Shown piece after piece: positions 1 to 5,887 of a stretch of 7,696 bases of DNA; positions within the stretch are counted from its first letter, which is position 1; every line of letters starts with the position of its first letter. Origin of the DNA: Bacteroidota bacterium (GTDB lineage Bacteria; Bacteroidota; Ignavibacteria; Kapaibacteriales; UBA2268). The stretch covers positions 1 to 7,696 of the forward strand of contig JAKIZN010000067.1 of NCBI GenBank assembly GCA_022708005.1, written 5' to 3'. Below the pieces are notes generated by a model. It saw only the letters and a program-made list of their open reading frames with translations, was not told the DNA's origin and did not search any database. Position numbers and translations under genes: made by a program.

Positions 1-806
1 TATTAATCAGAACATTAGCAAAAGCTCTCGAACTGAAATTTAGCAGAATACAGTTTACCCCAGACTTGATGCCCGGCGATATTAGCGGTAGCGAAGTAAT
101 CGAGGACAACGTTTCGACGGGACAAAAAGAATTTAGATTTATTTCGGGACCCATTTTTGCTAATATAGTATTAGCAGACGAAATCAACCGCACTCCGCCA
201 AAAACACAATCGGCGTTGCTGCAAGCTATGGAGGAATTTGAGGTTACTGCCGGCGGCAAAACTCACAATCTTGATTTGCCTTTCTTTGTCTTGGCTACTC
301 AAAATCCAATTGAGCAGGAAGGGACTTATCCATTGCCAGAGGCGCAATTAGATAGATTTATGTTTAATATTTGGCTTGATTATCCATCGCTTCAAGAGGA
401 AATGCAAATAGTAAAAGCGACTACCGCCGAGTGGAAACCAGAGGTAAGCAAAGTATTAGATGCCAAGTCAATAATAGAATTTCAAGATTTAATCCGAAGA
501 GTGCCAGTGGCTGATAACGTAGTCGAATACGCAGTAAAATTAGTTCGTAGCACTCGCCCAAGCGAAGCGTCGAAACCCTTTGTTCAAGAGTTTATCAATT
601 ACGGTGCGGGACCCCGTGCTTCGCAATATTTAATTCTCGGTGCAAAATCTCGCGCTGCCTTGCATGGCAGATTTACACCTGATATTGACGACATAAAAGC
701 AGTGGCTGTGCCAGTATTGAGGCATCGTATAGTTACAAGTTTCAATGCAGAAGCCGATAACGTATCGACTACAGATATTATTTCGAGGCTCATCAACGAA
801 AAATAG
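1..806 (+). CDS. MoxR-family AAA+ ATPase, 5' end cut off by the window
   Basis: The reading frame is open from base 3, so the gene continues off the left edge; about 267 codons are visible before TAG at 804-806. The first visible residues (LIRTLAKALELKFSRIQFTP, then DLMPGDISG) are the conserved segment that follows the Walker A loop in MoxR proteins, so Walker A itself lies outside. Walker B is NIVLADEINR (bases 162-191). Sensor 1 and the arginine-finger region read VLATQNPIEQEGTYPLPEAQLDRF-like at about 291-360. The GAGPRASQ sensor 2 helix lies near 604-627, inside the C-terminal lid. MoxR ATPases act as chaperone-like remodelers, usually helping VWA-domain proteins assemble or insert metal. 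The usual DUF58 and VWA genes do not follow here; a 137-base gap and a permease do. Family assignment is secure; the client is unknown. Confidence 0.95.
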   Translation, partial: LIRTLAKALELKFSRIQFTPDLMPGDISGSEVIEDNVSTGQKEFRFISGPIFANIVLADEINRTPPKTQSALLQAMEEFEVTAGGKTHNLDLPFFVLATQNPIEQEGTYPLPEAQLDRFMFNIWLDYPSLQEEMQIVKATTAEWKPEVSKVLDAKSIIEFQDLIRRVPVADNVVEYAVKLVRSTRPSEASKPFVQEFINYGAGPRASQYLILGAKSRAALHGRFTPDIDDIKAVAVPVLRHRIVTSFNAEADNVSTTDIISRLINEK

Positions 807-871
807 AGCAAACGCAAATTTGCGGAGTTACGGCGGTGGCATCGGGGAATTATTTAGCTTAATTTGAAACT

Positions 872-902
872 TTTGAGCTTGCCGTTGCGTAATTTATGTT
901 GT
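872..902 (+). promoter_or_regulatory. Candidate Bacteroidota-type promoter for the ABC permease
   Basis: TTTG at 872-875 is followed after exactly 19 bases by TATGTTGT at 895-902, which matches six of eight positions of the Bacteroidota -7 box TAnnTTTG. Transcription would start near 909, giving a leader of about 35 bases before the ATG at 944. The match is imperfect and the DNA is AT-rich, so this is a weak prediction. Confidence 0.3.
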
Positions 903-943
903 CGAAATGCGAGTTATAACTTATTGGCTATTTTGGAAAGCAG

Positions 944-2176
944 ATGAACATATTAGAAAGCATCATTATGGCAATAGACTCAATCAGAGTCAATAAATTG
1001 CGTTCATCGCTAACTTTGCTGAGTATAGCCATTGGCGTCTTTGCGATAATCGGAGTTGGCTCGCTGACAAGTTCAATTAATTCCACAGTAGAAGGCGAAA
1101 TCGAAGCTCTCGGCGAAACCACTTTCTATATTTTCAAAGACCCAAAAATTATGATGGGCGGTCCGCACTGGAAAAAATACTACCGCCGGAAAGCAATCAA
1201 TTATTTGCAATATCAAGAGCTAAAAAGCAGCCTAACCAATGTTTCGCTTGTTACTGGTACAGGTTTTTCCATGAGCAATACAATAAAAAGTGGGAACTTT
1301 GAGACTAACCCCGATGTAACCCTTGTGGGAGCAGACGAAGACTATTTTGTGCTCGAAAATAGAGACTTTGCCGAGGGGCGCAGCCTTGTTCAAAGCGATA
1401 TTATGATGAACAGAAATGTAGCAGTGCTGGGCAATGACGTGAAAGTTAAGCTATTTCCGAATATAGATCCAATTGGGCAGACGATAACGATTAAAAATCA
1501 AAAATATGAAGTTATTGGTGTGCTGGAGCCCAAAGGCGCTATGTTGGGGCAGAGCCAAGATAATTTAGTTTTTATACCAATAACGCACTTTTTAAGATAT
1601 TTCGCATCGTATTGGGAAGAATCGCTTCAAATCACTTTGCGGGCAAAGTCTTCCGAGCTTATGACGCATGCAGTTGACGAAGCTATCGGAGCAATGCGAT
1701 CTATTCGCAATGTTAAGCCTTGGGAAGAAAACGACTTCGAGATAGAAACTAATGAGGCACTAACGGAGCAGTTTGCTGGATTGACAAGCTATTTGCAATG
1801 GTTTGGGCTAATCAGCGGCGGAATAGCTTTGATAGCGGCGGGAGTGGGCATTATGAACATTATGCTCGTATCGGTCAAAGAGCGAACAAGGGAAATCGGC
1901 GTCAGAAAAGCTATAGGCGCTAGAAGAAATTGGATATTAACTCAATTTATTATCGAAGCTATTACTTTATGCCAAATTGGCGGGCTAATCGGCATAATAC
2001 TTGGGAACGTAGCGGGTGGGCTGCTGGGGTTTGCCATCGGCATGAAATTGCATTTGCCTATTGATTGGATCGCTGCAAGCATTTTAATTTGCACGCTGTT
2101 GGGGCTGTTCTTCGGCGCCTATCCCGCTTGGAAAGCTGCAAAGTTAGATCCAATTGAAGCATTAAGGTATGAATAA
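944..2176 (+). CDS. MacB/FtsX-type ABC transporter permease
   Basis: This 410-residue inner-membrane protein has the MacB permease layout. A first membrane helix (about residues 20-45) follows a short cytoplasmic start with the typical RVNKLRSSLTLLSIAIGV signature. A large extracytoplasmic MacB_PCD-like domain covers about 46-282. Three more helices (about 286-311, 335-365 and 374-395) form the FtsX domain. The cytoplasmic loop KERTREIGVRKAIGAR (312-327) and the C-terminal tail AAKLDPIEALRYE are hallmarks of the family. Such proteins usually dimerise with a separate or fused MacB/LolD-like ATPase and drive mechanotransmission, export or lipoprotein release. No ATPase gene lies beside it on this strand, so its partner is probably upstream of the window or elsewhere. 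The ATG at 944 has a weak GGAAAG four bases upstream. The substrate cannot be inferred. Confidence 0.93.
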   Translation: MNILESIIMAIDSIRVNKLRSSLTLLSIAIGVFAIIGVGSLTSSINSTVEGEIEALGETTFYIFKDPKIMMGGPHWKKYYRRKAINYLQYQELKSSLTNVSLVTGTGFSMSNTIKSGNFETNPDVTLVGADEDYFVLENRDFAEGRSLVQSDIMMNRNVAVLGNDVKVKLFPNIDPIGQTITIKNQKYEVIGVLEPKGAMLGQSQDNLVFIPITHFLRYFASYWEESLQITLRAKSSELMTHAVDEAIGAMRSIRNVKPWEENDFEIETNEALTEQFAGLTSYLQWFGLISGGIALIAAGVGIMNIMLVSVKERTREIGVRKAIGARRNWILTQFIIEAITLCQIGGLIGIILGNVAGGLLGFAIGMKLHLPIDWIAASILICTLLGLFFGAYPAWKAAKLDPIEALRYE

Positions 2177-2267
2177 ATTATAGCAGCTAAAGCTATTAAG
2201 TGATTTTCTTAAACCCAAATAATGCATTAGGAACTCTAACTGAATGCGTATTCGTAAAAAAATGTTC

Positions 2268-2394
2268 GGCTTTAAGATGTCCTACACCTCGAAGGTGTAG
2301 GACATCTGGAGAACAGCGTATAGACAATGTGGCATGCCCTCTTGCCTAAAGACATAGTCAGTTAAAGTTTCTATTGAATTATTTGGATTTAATC
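2268..2394. repeat. Direct repeat copy 1, with hairpin
   Basis: This 127-base segment recurs 251 bases downstream with only three mismatches (2310 A/G, 2323 G/A, 2390 T/A). It begins with GGCTTTA and contains a perfect 15-base inverted repeat, AGATGTCCTACACCT at 2275-2289 and its complement at 2293-2307, around the loop CGA. A palindrome GGCATGCC sits at 2331-2338. The remaining part is AT-rich and non-coding. The identity between copies implies recent duplication, recombination or mobilisation. No transposase or target-site duplication is visible. Confidence 0.9.
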
Positions 2395-2508
2395 CCGAAG
2401 GGATTTGATGTTTGTAGAAAATAAGATTGCATAACCTAATGCGACTCCTACGGAGTCGTATAAATTATCGTTTCTTCATTGCTACAAACATTTGAACCCT
2501 TCGGGTTC
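2391..2508. repeat. Nested, axis-symmetric palindromic element
   Basis: Five paired segments share one symmetry axis near base 2450. The outer mini-hairpins are AATCCC-GAA-GGGATT (2391-2405) and GAACCC-TTC-GGGTTC (2494-2508). Inside them ATGTTTGTAG (2408-2417) pairs perfectly with CTACAAACAT (2482-2491). The centre is CGACTCC-TAC-GGAGTCG (2442-2458), extendable by a wobble and two pairs. The bases between are a decayed inverted repeat (roughly half still matching). The element has no open reading frame worth naming. It resembles a MITE- or REP/BIME-like element, an inference from architecture only. Confidence 0.8.
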
Positions 2509-2518
2509 GTTACAATTT

Positions 2519-2645
2519 GGCTTTAAGATGTCCTACACCTCGAAGGTGTAGGACATCTGGGGAACAGCGTATAAACAATGTGGCATGCCCTCTTGCCTAA
2601 AGACATAGTCAGTTAAAGTTTCTATTGAATTATTTGGATTAAATC
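2519..2645. repeat. Direct repeat copy 2, with hairpin
   Basis: This is the partner of the repeat at 2268-2394. The 15-base-arm hairpin is at 2526-2558 and is unchanged; the second GGCATGCC is at 2582-2589. All three differences from copy 1 lie outside the hairpin stem. After 2645 the two copies diverge: copy 1 continues into the palindromic core, copy 2 into the AT-rich promoter region of the DUF971 gene. Confidence 0.9.
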
Positions 2646-2695
2646 ATCTCAAAATTATATTGCCAACCTTTCAATTTAATTTTTTTCTATCCCTT

Positions 2696-2732
2696 ATTTT
2701 TGATAATTTTGCTTTTATATATTATCAAAAAT
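2696..2732. promoter_or_regulatory. AT-rich dyad over a -7 box: candidate operator for DUF971-hutU
   Basis: ATTTTTGATAAT (2696-2707) and its exact complement ATTATCAAAAAT (2721-2732) form a perfect 12-base inverted repeat with a 13-base spacer. The right arm ends 12 bases before the ATG. A perfect Bacteroidota -7 box, TAATTTTG, occupies 2704-2711 and overlaps the left arm and the spacer. The matching -33 position is only T-rich, without a clean TTTG. The geometry suggests a repressor-binding operator, or a leader hairpin. No regulator gene is present to name. Confidence 0.45.
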
Positions 2733-2744
2733 TGAGAATAAAAA

Positions 2745-3119
2745 ATGAGCGCTAATTTAAGAAAAATATCTACTCCCGAACCTTATTTAGTTGAGACCGT
2801 TTGGAGCGATGGATTTACCTCTACTATAAAAACAGAGGTTCTTAGAGATAATTGCCCTTGCGCTGACTGCAATGAAGATAAGGCAAAAAAAGATTCTAAA
2901 TTTGGTTTCATTTCTCTTTCTAATCTCAAACCCGGCAAAAACGCTATAGCAAAAATCGAAGTTGTAGGCAATTATGCTATTACGCCAACATGGAAAGATG
3001 GACACGATACGGGGATTTATACTTTTGAATTGCTTCGTCAAATATTCGAAGACAATAAATTGAGCGATGAAGACATTTTAAAAATAAAAGAATTAAGAGA
3101 AAAATCGAAAAATAATTAA
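2745..3119 (+). CDS. DUF971 protein (GBBH-like N-terminal domain), probable zinc-binding
   Basis: The 124-residue protein matches the DUF971 / gamma-butyrobetaine hydroxylase-like N-terminal domain (PF06155) over about residues 8-103. Diagnostic features are VWSDGFTS (19-26), the cysteine cluster CPCADC (37-42), [19 protein letters not shown] (74-92) and a following LLRQI helix. In human gamma-butyrobetaine hydroxylase three cysteines in this spacing plus a histidine bind zinc; Cys37, Cys39, Cys42 and His87 are the equivalents here. The oxygenase domain is absent, as is normal for bacterial stand-alone members, whose role is not settled. A charged 20-residue tail (104-124) follows. The ATG at 2745 has no clear Shine-Dalgarno. 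The stop lies 5 bases before hutU, so the two are probably co-transcribed; a link to histidine breakdown or to metal/Fe-S handling would be inference. Confidence 0.92.
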   Translation: MSANLRKISTPEPYLVETVWSDGFTSTIKTEVLRDNCPCADCNEDKAKKDSKFGFISLSNLKPGKNAIAKIEVVGNYAITPTWKDGHDTGIYTFELLRQIFEDNKLSDEDILKIKELREKSKNN

Positions 3120-3124
3120 TAAAG

Positions 3125-4786
3125 ATGGGGACGAAAATGAGAACTGTAAAAGTGCCAAGAGGCACAGAGCTAACTTGTAAAAATTGGCAGATAGAAGCCG
3201 CGTATAGAATGATTCACCATAATTTAGACCCAGAAAATGCCGAAAAGCCATCTGAGTTAATAGTATACGGTGGAATTGGCAAAGCCGCGCGTAATTGGGA
3301 AGCATTCGATGCTATTATCGATACGCTTAAAAATTTAAACGAAGACGAAACTTTGCTAGTGCAATCGGGCAAACCCGTCGGCGTTGCAAAGACTTATACT
3401 TCAGCTCCGAGAGTGATAATTGCTAACTCCAACCTTGTGCCAAAATGGGCTACTTGGGATGAGTTCCGCAGGCTTGATGCAATGGGGCTTATGATGTATG
3501 GGCAAATGACCGCTGGCAGCTGGATATATATTGGTACGCAAGGTATTTTGCAAGGCACTTATGAAACTTTTGCAGAGTGCGCTAGGCAGCATTTCGGAGG
3601 CGATTTATTTGGCAAATTCTTGCTCACTGGCGGAATGGGCGGAATGGGCGGCGCTCAACCGCTGGCAGCTACCTTTGCAGGCGCCGTTTCAGTTACAGTG
3701 GAAATTGATGAATCGAGAATAGACAAACGCGTCCACGATGGCTATTGCGATTTGAAAGTGGATAGTTTAGATAGGGCACTTGAACTTGTTCAGCAATATA
3801 AAACAGAGAAGAAAGCTATTTCTATCGGCTTGATTGGCAATACTGCAGAAATATTGCCCGAAATACTTCGCCGTGGCATTATTCCAGATGTCGTAACCGA
3901 CCAAACTTCGTCGCATGACCCGCTGAACGGATACTATCCTGCTGGGTATACAAAGTTGCAGGCAGACGAACTGAGAAAATCTAATCCAGAAAAATATTTG
4001 GAAGAGGCATATAAATCTATCGCCATACATGTAAACGCTATGCTTGAATTTAAAAATCGCGGTGCTATTGTCTTTGATTATGGCAATAATATTCGCGGCA
4101 TAGCTAAGGAATATGGCAATGTCAATAACGCTTTTGACTTCCCGGGCTTTGTCCCTGCGTATATTCGCCCATTATTCTGCGATGGCAAAGGACCATTCCG
4201 CTGGGTAGCTCTTTCTGGCGATCCTAAAGATATTAAAAAAACCGACGATGCTATACTTGATACTTTCCCCAACGATGCTGCTTTGCACCGCTGGATTAAG
4301 AACGCACAGCAAAGAGTGGGCTATCAAGCGTTGCCCGCAAGAATATGCTGGCTCGGATATGGCGATAGAGCAAAAGCTGGGCTGCTATTTAACGAGCTTG
4401 TTAAATCGGGCGAAGTTTCTGCACCGATTGTCATAGGCAGAGACCATCTCGATTGCGGTTCGGTTGCTTCTCCATATAGAGAAACAGAGAGTATGAAAGA
4501 TGGCTCCGACGCAGTAGCCGATTGGGTTTATTTGAACTTTGCTTTGAACGCTATTGGTGGCGCTTCGTGGGTATCGCTGCACCATGGCGGCGGAGTGGGT
4601 ATGGGGCTATCGCTGCACGCGGGTATGGTCGTGGTAGCAGATGGCACAGAAGAAGGCGCTGGCAGACTGTCGCGCGTGCTAACTTATGATCCATTAATGG
4701 GCATTTTGAGACATACCGACGCTGGCTATGAAAGGGCAACTGATAATGCAGATAAATTTGGAATAAAGATTCCAATGAAAAGATAA
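3125..4786 (+). CDS. hutU: Urocanate hydratase (urocanase)
   Basis: The enzyme converts urocanate to 4-imidazolone-5-propionate, the second step of histidine degradation, in the cytoplasm with tightly bound NAD+ acting as an electrophile. The 553-residue protein is full length and aligns from end to end, as I remember it, with bacterial HutU. Visible signatures include [10 protein letters not shown] (47-56), [20 protein letters not shown] (124-143), [12 protein letters not shown] (169-180), [10 protein letters not shown] (316-325), [10 protein letters not shown] (406-415) and [13 protein letters not shown] (438-450). Tyr48, Arg359, Cys408 and Asp440 match, within a few positions, the Tyr52, Arg362, Cys410 and Asp443 named for the Pseudomonas putida enzyme. 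ATG 3125 lacks a Shine-Dalgarno; ATG 3137, four codons later, has GGGGA 5 bases upstream and may be the true start. hutH, hutI and formimidoylglutamate genes are not in the window. Confidence 0.98.
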   Translation: MGTKMRTVKVPRGTELTCKNWQIEAAYRMIHHNLDPENAEKPSELIVYGGIGKAARNWEAFDAIIDTLKNLNEDETLLVQSGKPVGVAKTYTSAPRVIIANSNLVPKWATWDEFRRLDAMGLMMYGQMTAGSWIYIGTQGILQGTYETFAECARQHFGGDLFGKFLLTGGMGGMGGAQPLAATFAGAVSVTVEIDESRIDKRVHDGYCDLKVDSLDRALELVQQYKTEKKAISIGLIGNTAEILPEILRRGIIPDVVTDQTSSHDPLNGYYPAGYTKLQADELRKSNPEKYLEEAYKSIAIHVNAMLEFKNRGAIVFDYGNNIRGIAKEYGNVNNAFDFPGFVPAYIRPLFCDGKGPFRWVALSGDPKDIKKTDDAILDTFPNDAALHRWIKNAQQRVGYQALPARICWLGYGDRAKAGLLFNELVKSGEVSAPIVIGRDHLDCGSVASPYRETESMKDGSDAVADWVYLNFALNAIGGASWVSLHHGGGVGMGLSLHAGMVVVADGTEEGAGRLSRVLTYDPLMGILRHTDAGYERATDNADKFGIKIPMKR

Positions 4787-4820
4787 TTGTAGGCAGCGAA
4801 GGCTTGCAGCCATAAGACGC

Positions 4821-4845
4821 TCGCGGGGATAGTGCGTCCCCGCGA
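4821..4845 (+). terminator. GC-rich hairpin after hutU, possible terminator
   Basis: TCGCGGGGA (4821-4829) pairs perfectly with TCCCCGCGA (4837-4845) around a 7-base loop, 35 bases after the hutU stop. The stem is strongly GC-rich in an AT-rich setting. Only five A residues follow and there is no T-tract, so it is not a canonical intrinsic terminator. It may stabilise the 3' end or be a small repeat. Confidence 0.4.
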
Positions 4846-4911
4846 ACGCAAAAATTGCGGGTGGCTCTGCTAATAGCTAAACTATCTTTTATCATTGCGT
4901 TATGTTATTGT

Positions 4912-4942
4912 TTTGTTATTTTTAGAAAAAAGTGTAACTTTT
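4912..4942 (+). promoter_or_regulatory. Candidate Bacteroidota-type promoter for the sigma factor
   Basis: TTTG at 4912-4915 is followed after exactly 19 bases by TAACTTTT at 4935-4942, seven of eight positions of TAnnTTTG. Transcription would start near 4949 and leave a leader of about 125 bases. A sigma70-like alternative overlaps downstream: TTGAAG (4942-4947), 18 bases, TATGAT (4966-4971). Confidence 0.4.
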
Positions 4943-5074
4943 TGAAGTTTTTTTGGTATATTACTTATGATGTTTTGCCAAATTAAATAAATTAATAAGT
5001 AAAATTGACAATTAGCTCCGGAGGTAGCGGATACAATTTTAGACAAATTTACTTTAATCAAACTATTTTAGGTT

Positions 5075-5740
5075 ATGATTGTGGCTAAAAACAAAAATAC
5101 AAATAGCAACGAGACAGCCGCTAAAGACAAAAAAACTTTGATTGACTTTAGCAGCTACAAAAGTAAAGCTGGGGTGGATAATTTAGAATTAGCCTTGCAA
5201 ATTGAGAATTTGTTCAGAACAGACCGTAAAAAATTCCTTGGGTTTATACGCCAGAGGGTAAGAAGTCAGGAAGAGGCAGAGGATATACTGCAAGATGTTT
5301 TTACGAATGTGCTTGCTGCGTCGATTAATTTGCAAAAGCCAATTGAAAATATAGCATCGTGGGTGTTTACGGCTGTGAGAAATAGGATTATTGACTCTTA
5401 TAGAAAGAAAAGAGCCGAGACTTTTTCGGATATGCAGACGCCGGGGCAAGCCGACGACGGAGTGGATTCGTTCGAAAACTTCTTAGGCGATGTCTCAACA
5501 AGCCCCGAAAGCGACTTGATACGGAAAACTATTTGGGAAGCTGTTCTCGATGGATTAAATGAATTGCCCGACGAGCAGAAAGCCGTATTTATAAAAAATG
5601 AATTCGAAGGTATTTCGTTTCGTGAAATGTCGGAAGAGACTGGCGTAAATATCAATACTTTGCTCGCTCGCAAGAGATACGCTGTGCTTCACTTGCGAAA
5701 GAAATTGAAAGATTTATATAAGTCAGTAAATGATAATTAA
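5075..5740 (+). CDS. ECF-type RNA polymerase sigma factor
   Basis: The 221-residue protein has a sigma2 domain at about 46-115, with the core-binding helix around RVRSQEEAEDILQDVFTNVL (61-80) and the DNA-melting segment ASWVFTAVRNRIIDSYRKKR (94-113). A variable acidic linker (116-148) follows, then sigma4 at about 152-213, whose helix-turn-helix GISFREMSEETGVNINTLLA (179-198) would read the -35 region. Sigma3 is missing, as in all extracytoplasmic-function sigmas. The first 40 residues are a hydrophilic, lysine- and asparagine-rich extension, longer than usual. The ATG at 5075 has only AGG close upstream; GTG 5081 is an in-frame alternative. No anti-sigma gene follows: an intrinsic terminator ends the unit. 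Target genes cannot be predicted. Confidence 0.94.
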   Translation: MIVAKNKNTNSNETAAKDKKTLIDFSSYKSKAGVDNLELALQIENLFRTDRKKFLGFIRQRVRSQEEAEDILQDVFTNVLAASINLQKPIENIASWVFTAVRNRIIDSYRKKRAETFSDMQTPGQADDGVDSFENFLGDVSTSPESDLIRKTIWEAVLDGLNELPDEQKAVFIKNEFEGISFREMSEETGVNINTLLARKRYAVLHLRKKLKDLYKSVNDN

Positions 5741-5745
5741 AATAT

Positions 5746-5770
5746 AGAGGGCTTCGGCTCTCTTTTTTTT
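5746..5770 (+). terminator. Intrinsic terminator of the sigma factor gene
   Basis: AGAGGGC (5746-5752) pairs with GCTCTCT (5757-5763), with one G-U pair, around a stable TTCG tetraloop. A run of eight T residues (5763-5770) follows at once. It lies 5 bases after the stop codon and is a textbook rho-independent terminator, so the sigma gene is separated from the aminotransferase gene. Confidence 0.92.
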
Positions 5771-5832
5771 GCGCTATCGCCAAACATAACTGCTATTAGC
5801 TTGCTTTCGCCACCCCAAAAATTCAAATATTT

Positions 5833-5863
5833 TTTGTAATTTAGACTTTTGTACTTGAATTTT
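5833..5863 (+). promoter_or_regulatory. Candidate promoter for the aminotransferase
   Basis: TTTG at 5833-5836 is followed after 19 bases by TGAATTTT at 5856-5863, six of eight positions of TAnnTTTG. Transcription would begin near 5870, just before the AAGG Shine-Dalgarno at 5875-5878. This supports the ATG at 5888 as the start, because the upstream in-frame TTG at 5849 would lie inside the promoter. Confidence 0.3.
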
Positions 5864-5887
5864 GCATACAAATTAAGGCGAAGCTAT

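Larger units (their letters stand above)
2177..2744. other. 568-base gene-free gap dominated by palindromic repeats
   Basis: I see no credible coding sequence here. From left to right it holds 90 unremarkable AT-rich bases, a 127-base direct repeat with a 15-base-arm hairpin, a 118-base nested palindrome, the second direct repeat, and a 100-base AT-rich stretch with the promoter and dyad of the next gene. No intrinsic terminator for the upstream permease is obvious: the large hairpins are not followed by T-tracts. Confidence 0.8.

Noticed and set aside
813..824. 12-base palindrome CGCAAATTTGCG after the MoxR stop
   Set aside because: It has no loop, T-tract or nearby promoter and only one copy was noticed; chance is sufficient.
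2275..2307. Intrinsic terminator for the permease gene
   Set aside because: The 15-base stem is strong but no T-run follows, and the identical hairpin recurs in the second repeat copy, so it belongs to the repeat element.
2268..2645. CRISPR array
   Set aside because: There are only two 127-base repeats and the 124-base gap between them is itself palindromic, unlike CRISPR repeats and spacers; no cas genes are present.
3629..3651. Tandem 9-base repeat (GGCGGAATG) inside hutU
   Set aside because: It encodes the conserved GGMGGMGG glycine-rich segment of urocanase, so protein constraint explains it.
4551..4895. Minus-strand open frame of 114 codons opposite the hutU 3' end
   Set aside because: It lies largely antisense to a strongly conserved hutU and shows no recognisable domain; it is a frame shadow.
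5005..5088. TTG-initiated 27-codon frame overlapping the sigma factor start
   Set aside because: No ribosome site precedes the TTG and the peptide has no recognisable features; it is open by chance in short AT-rich sequence.
5849..5887. Upstream TTG start adding 13 residues to the aminotransferase
   Set aside because: The extra residues do not match the family, there is no ribosome site, and the stretch overlaps the predicted promoter; ATG 5888 has AAGG in place.
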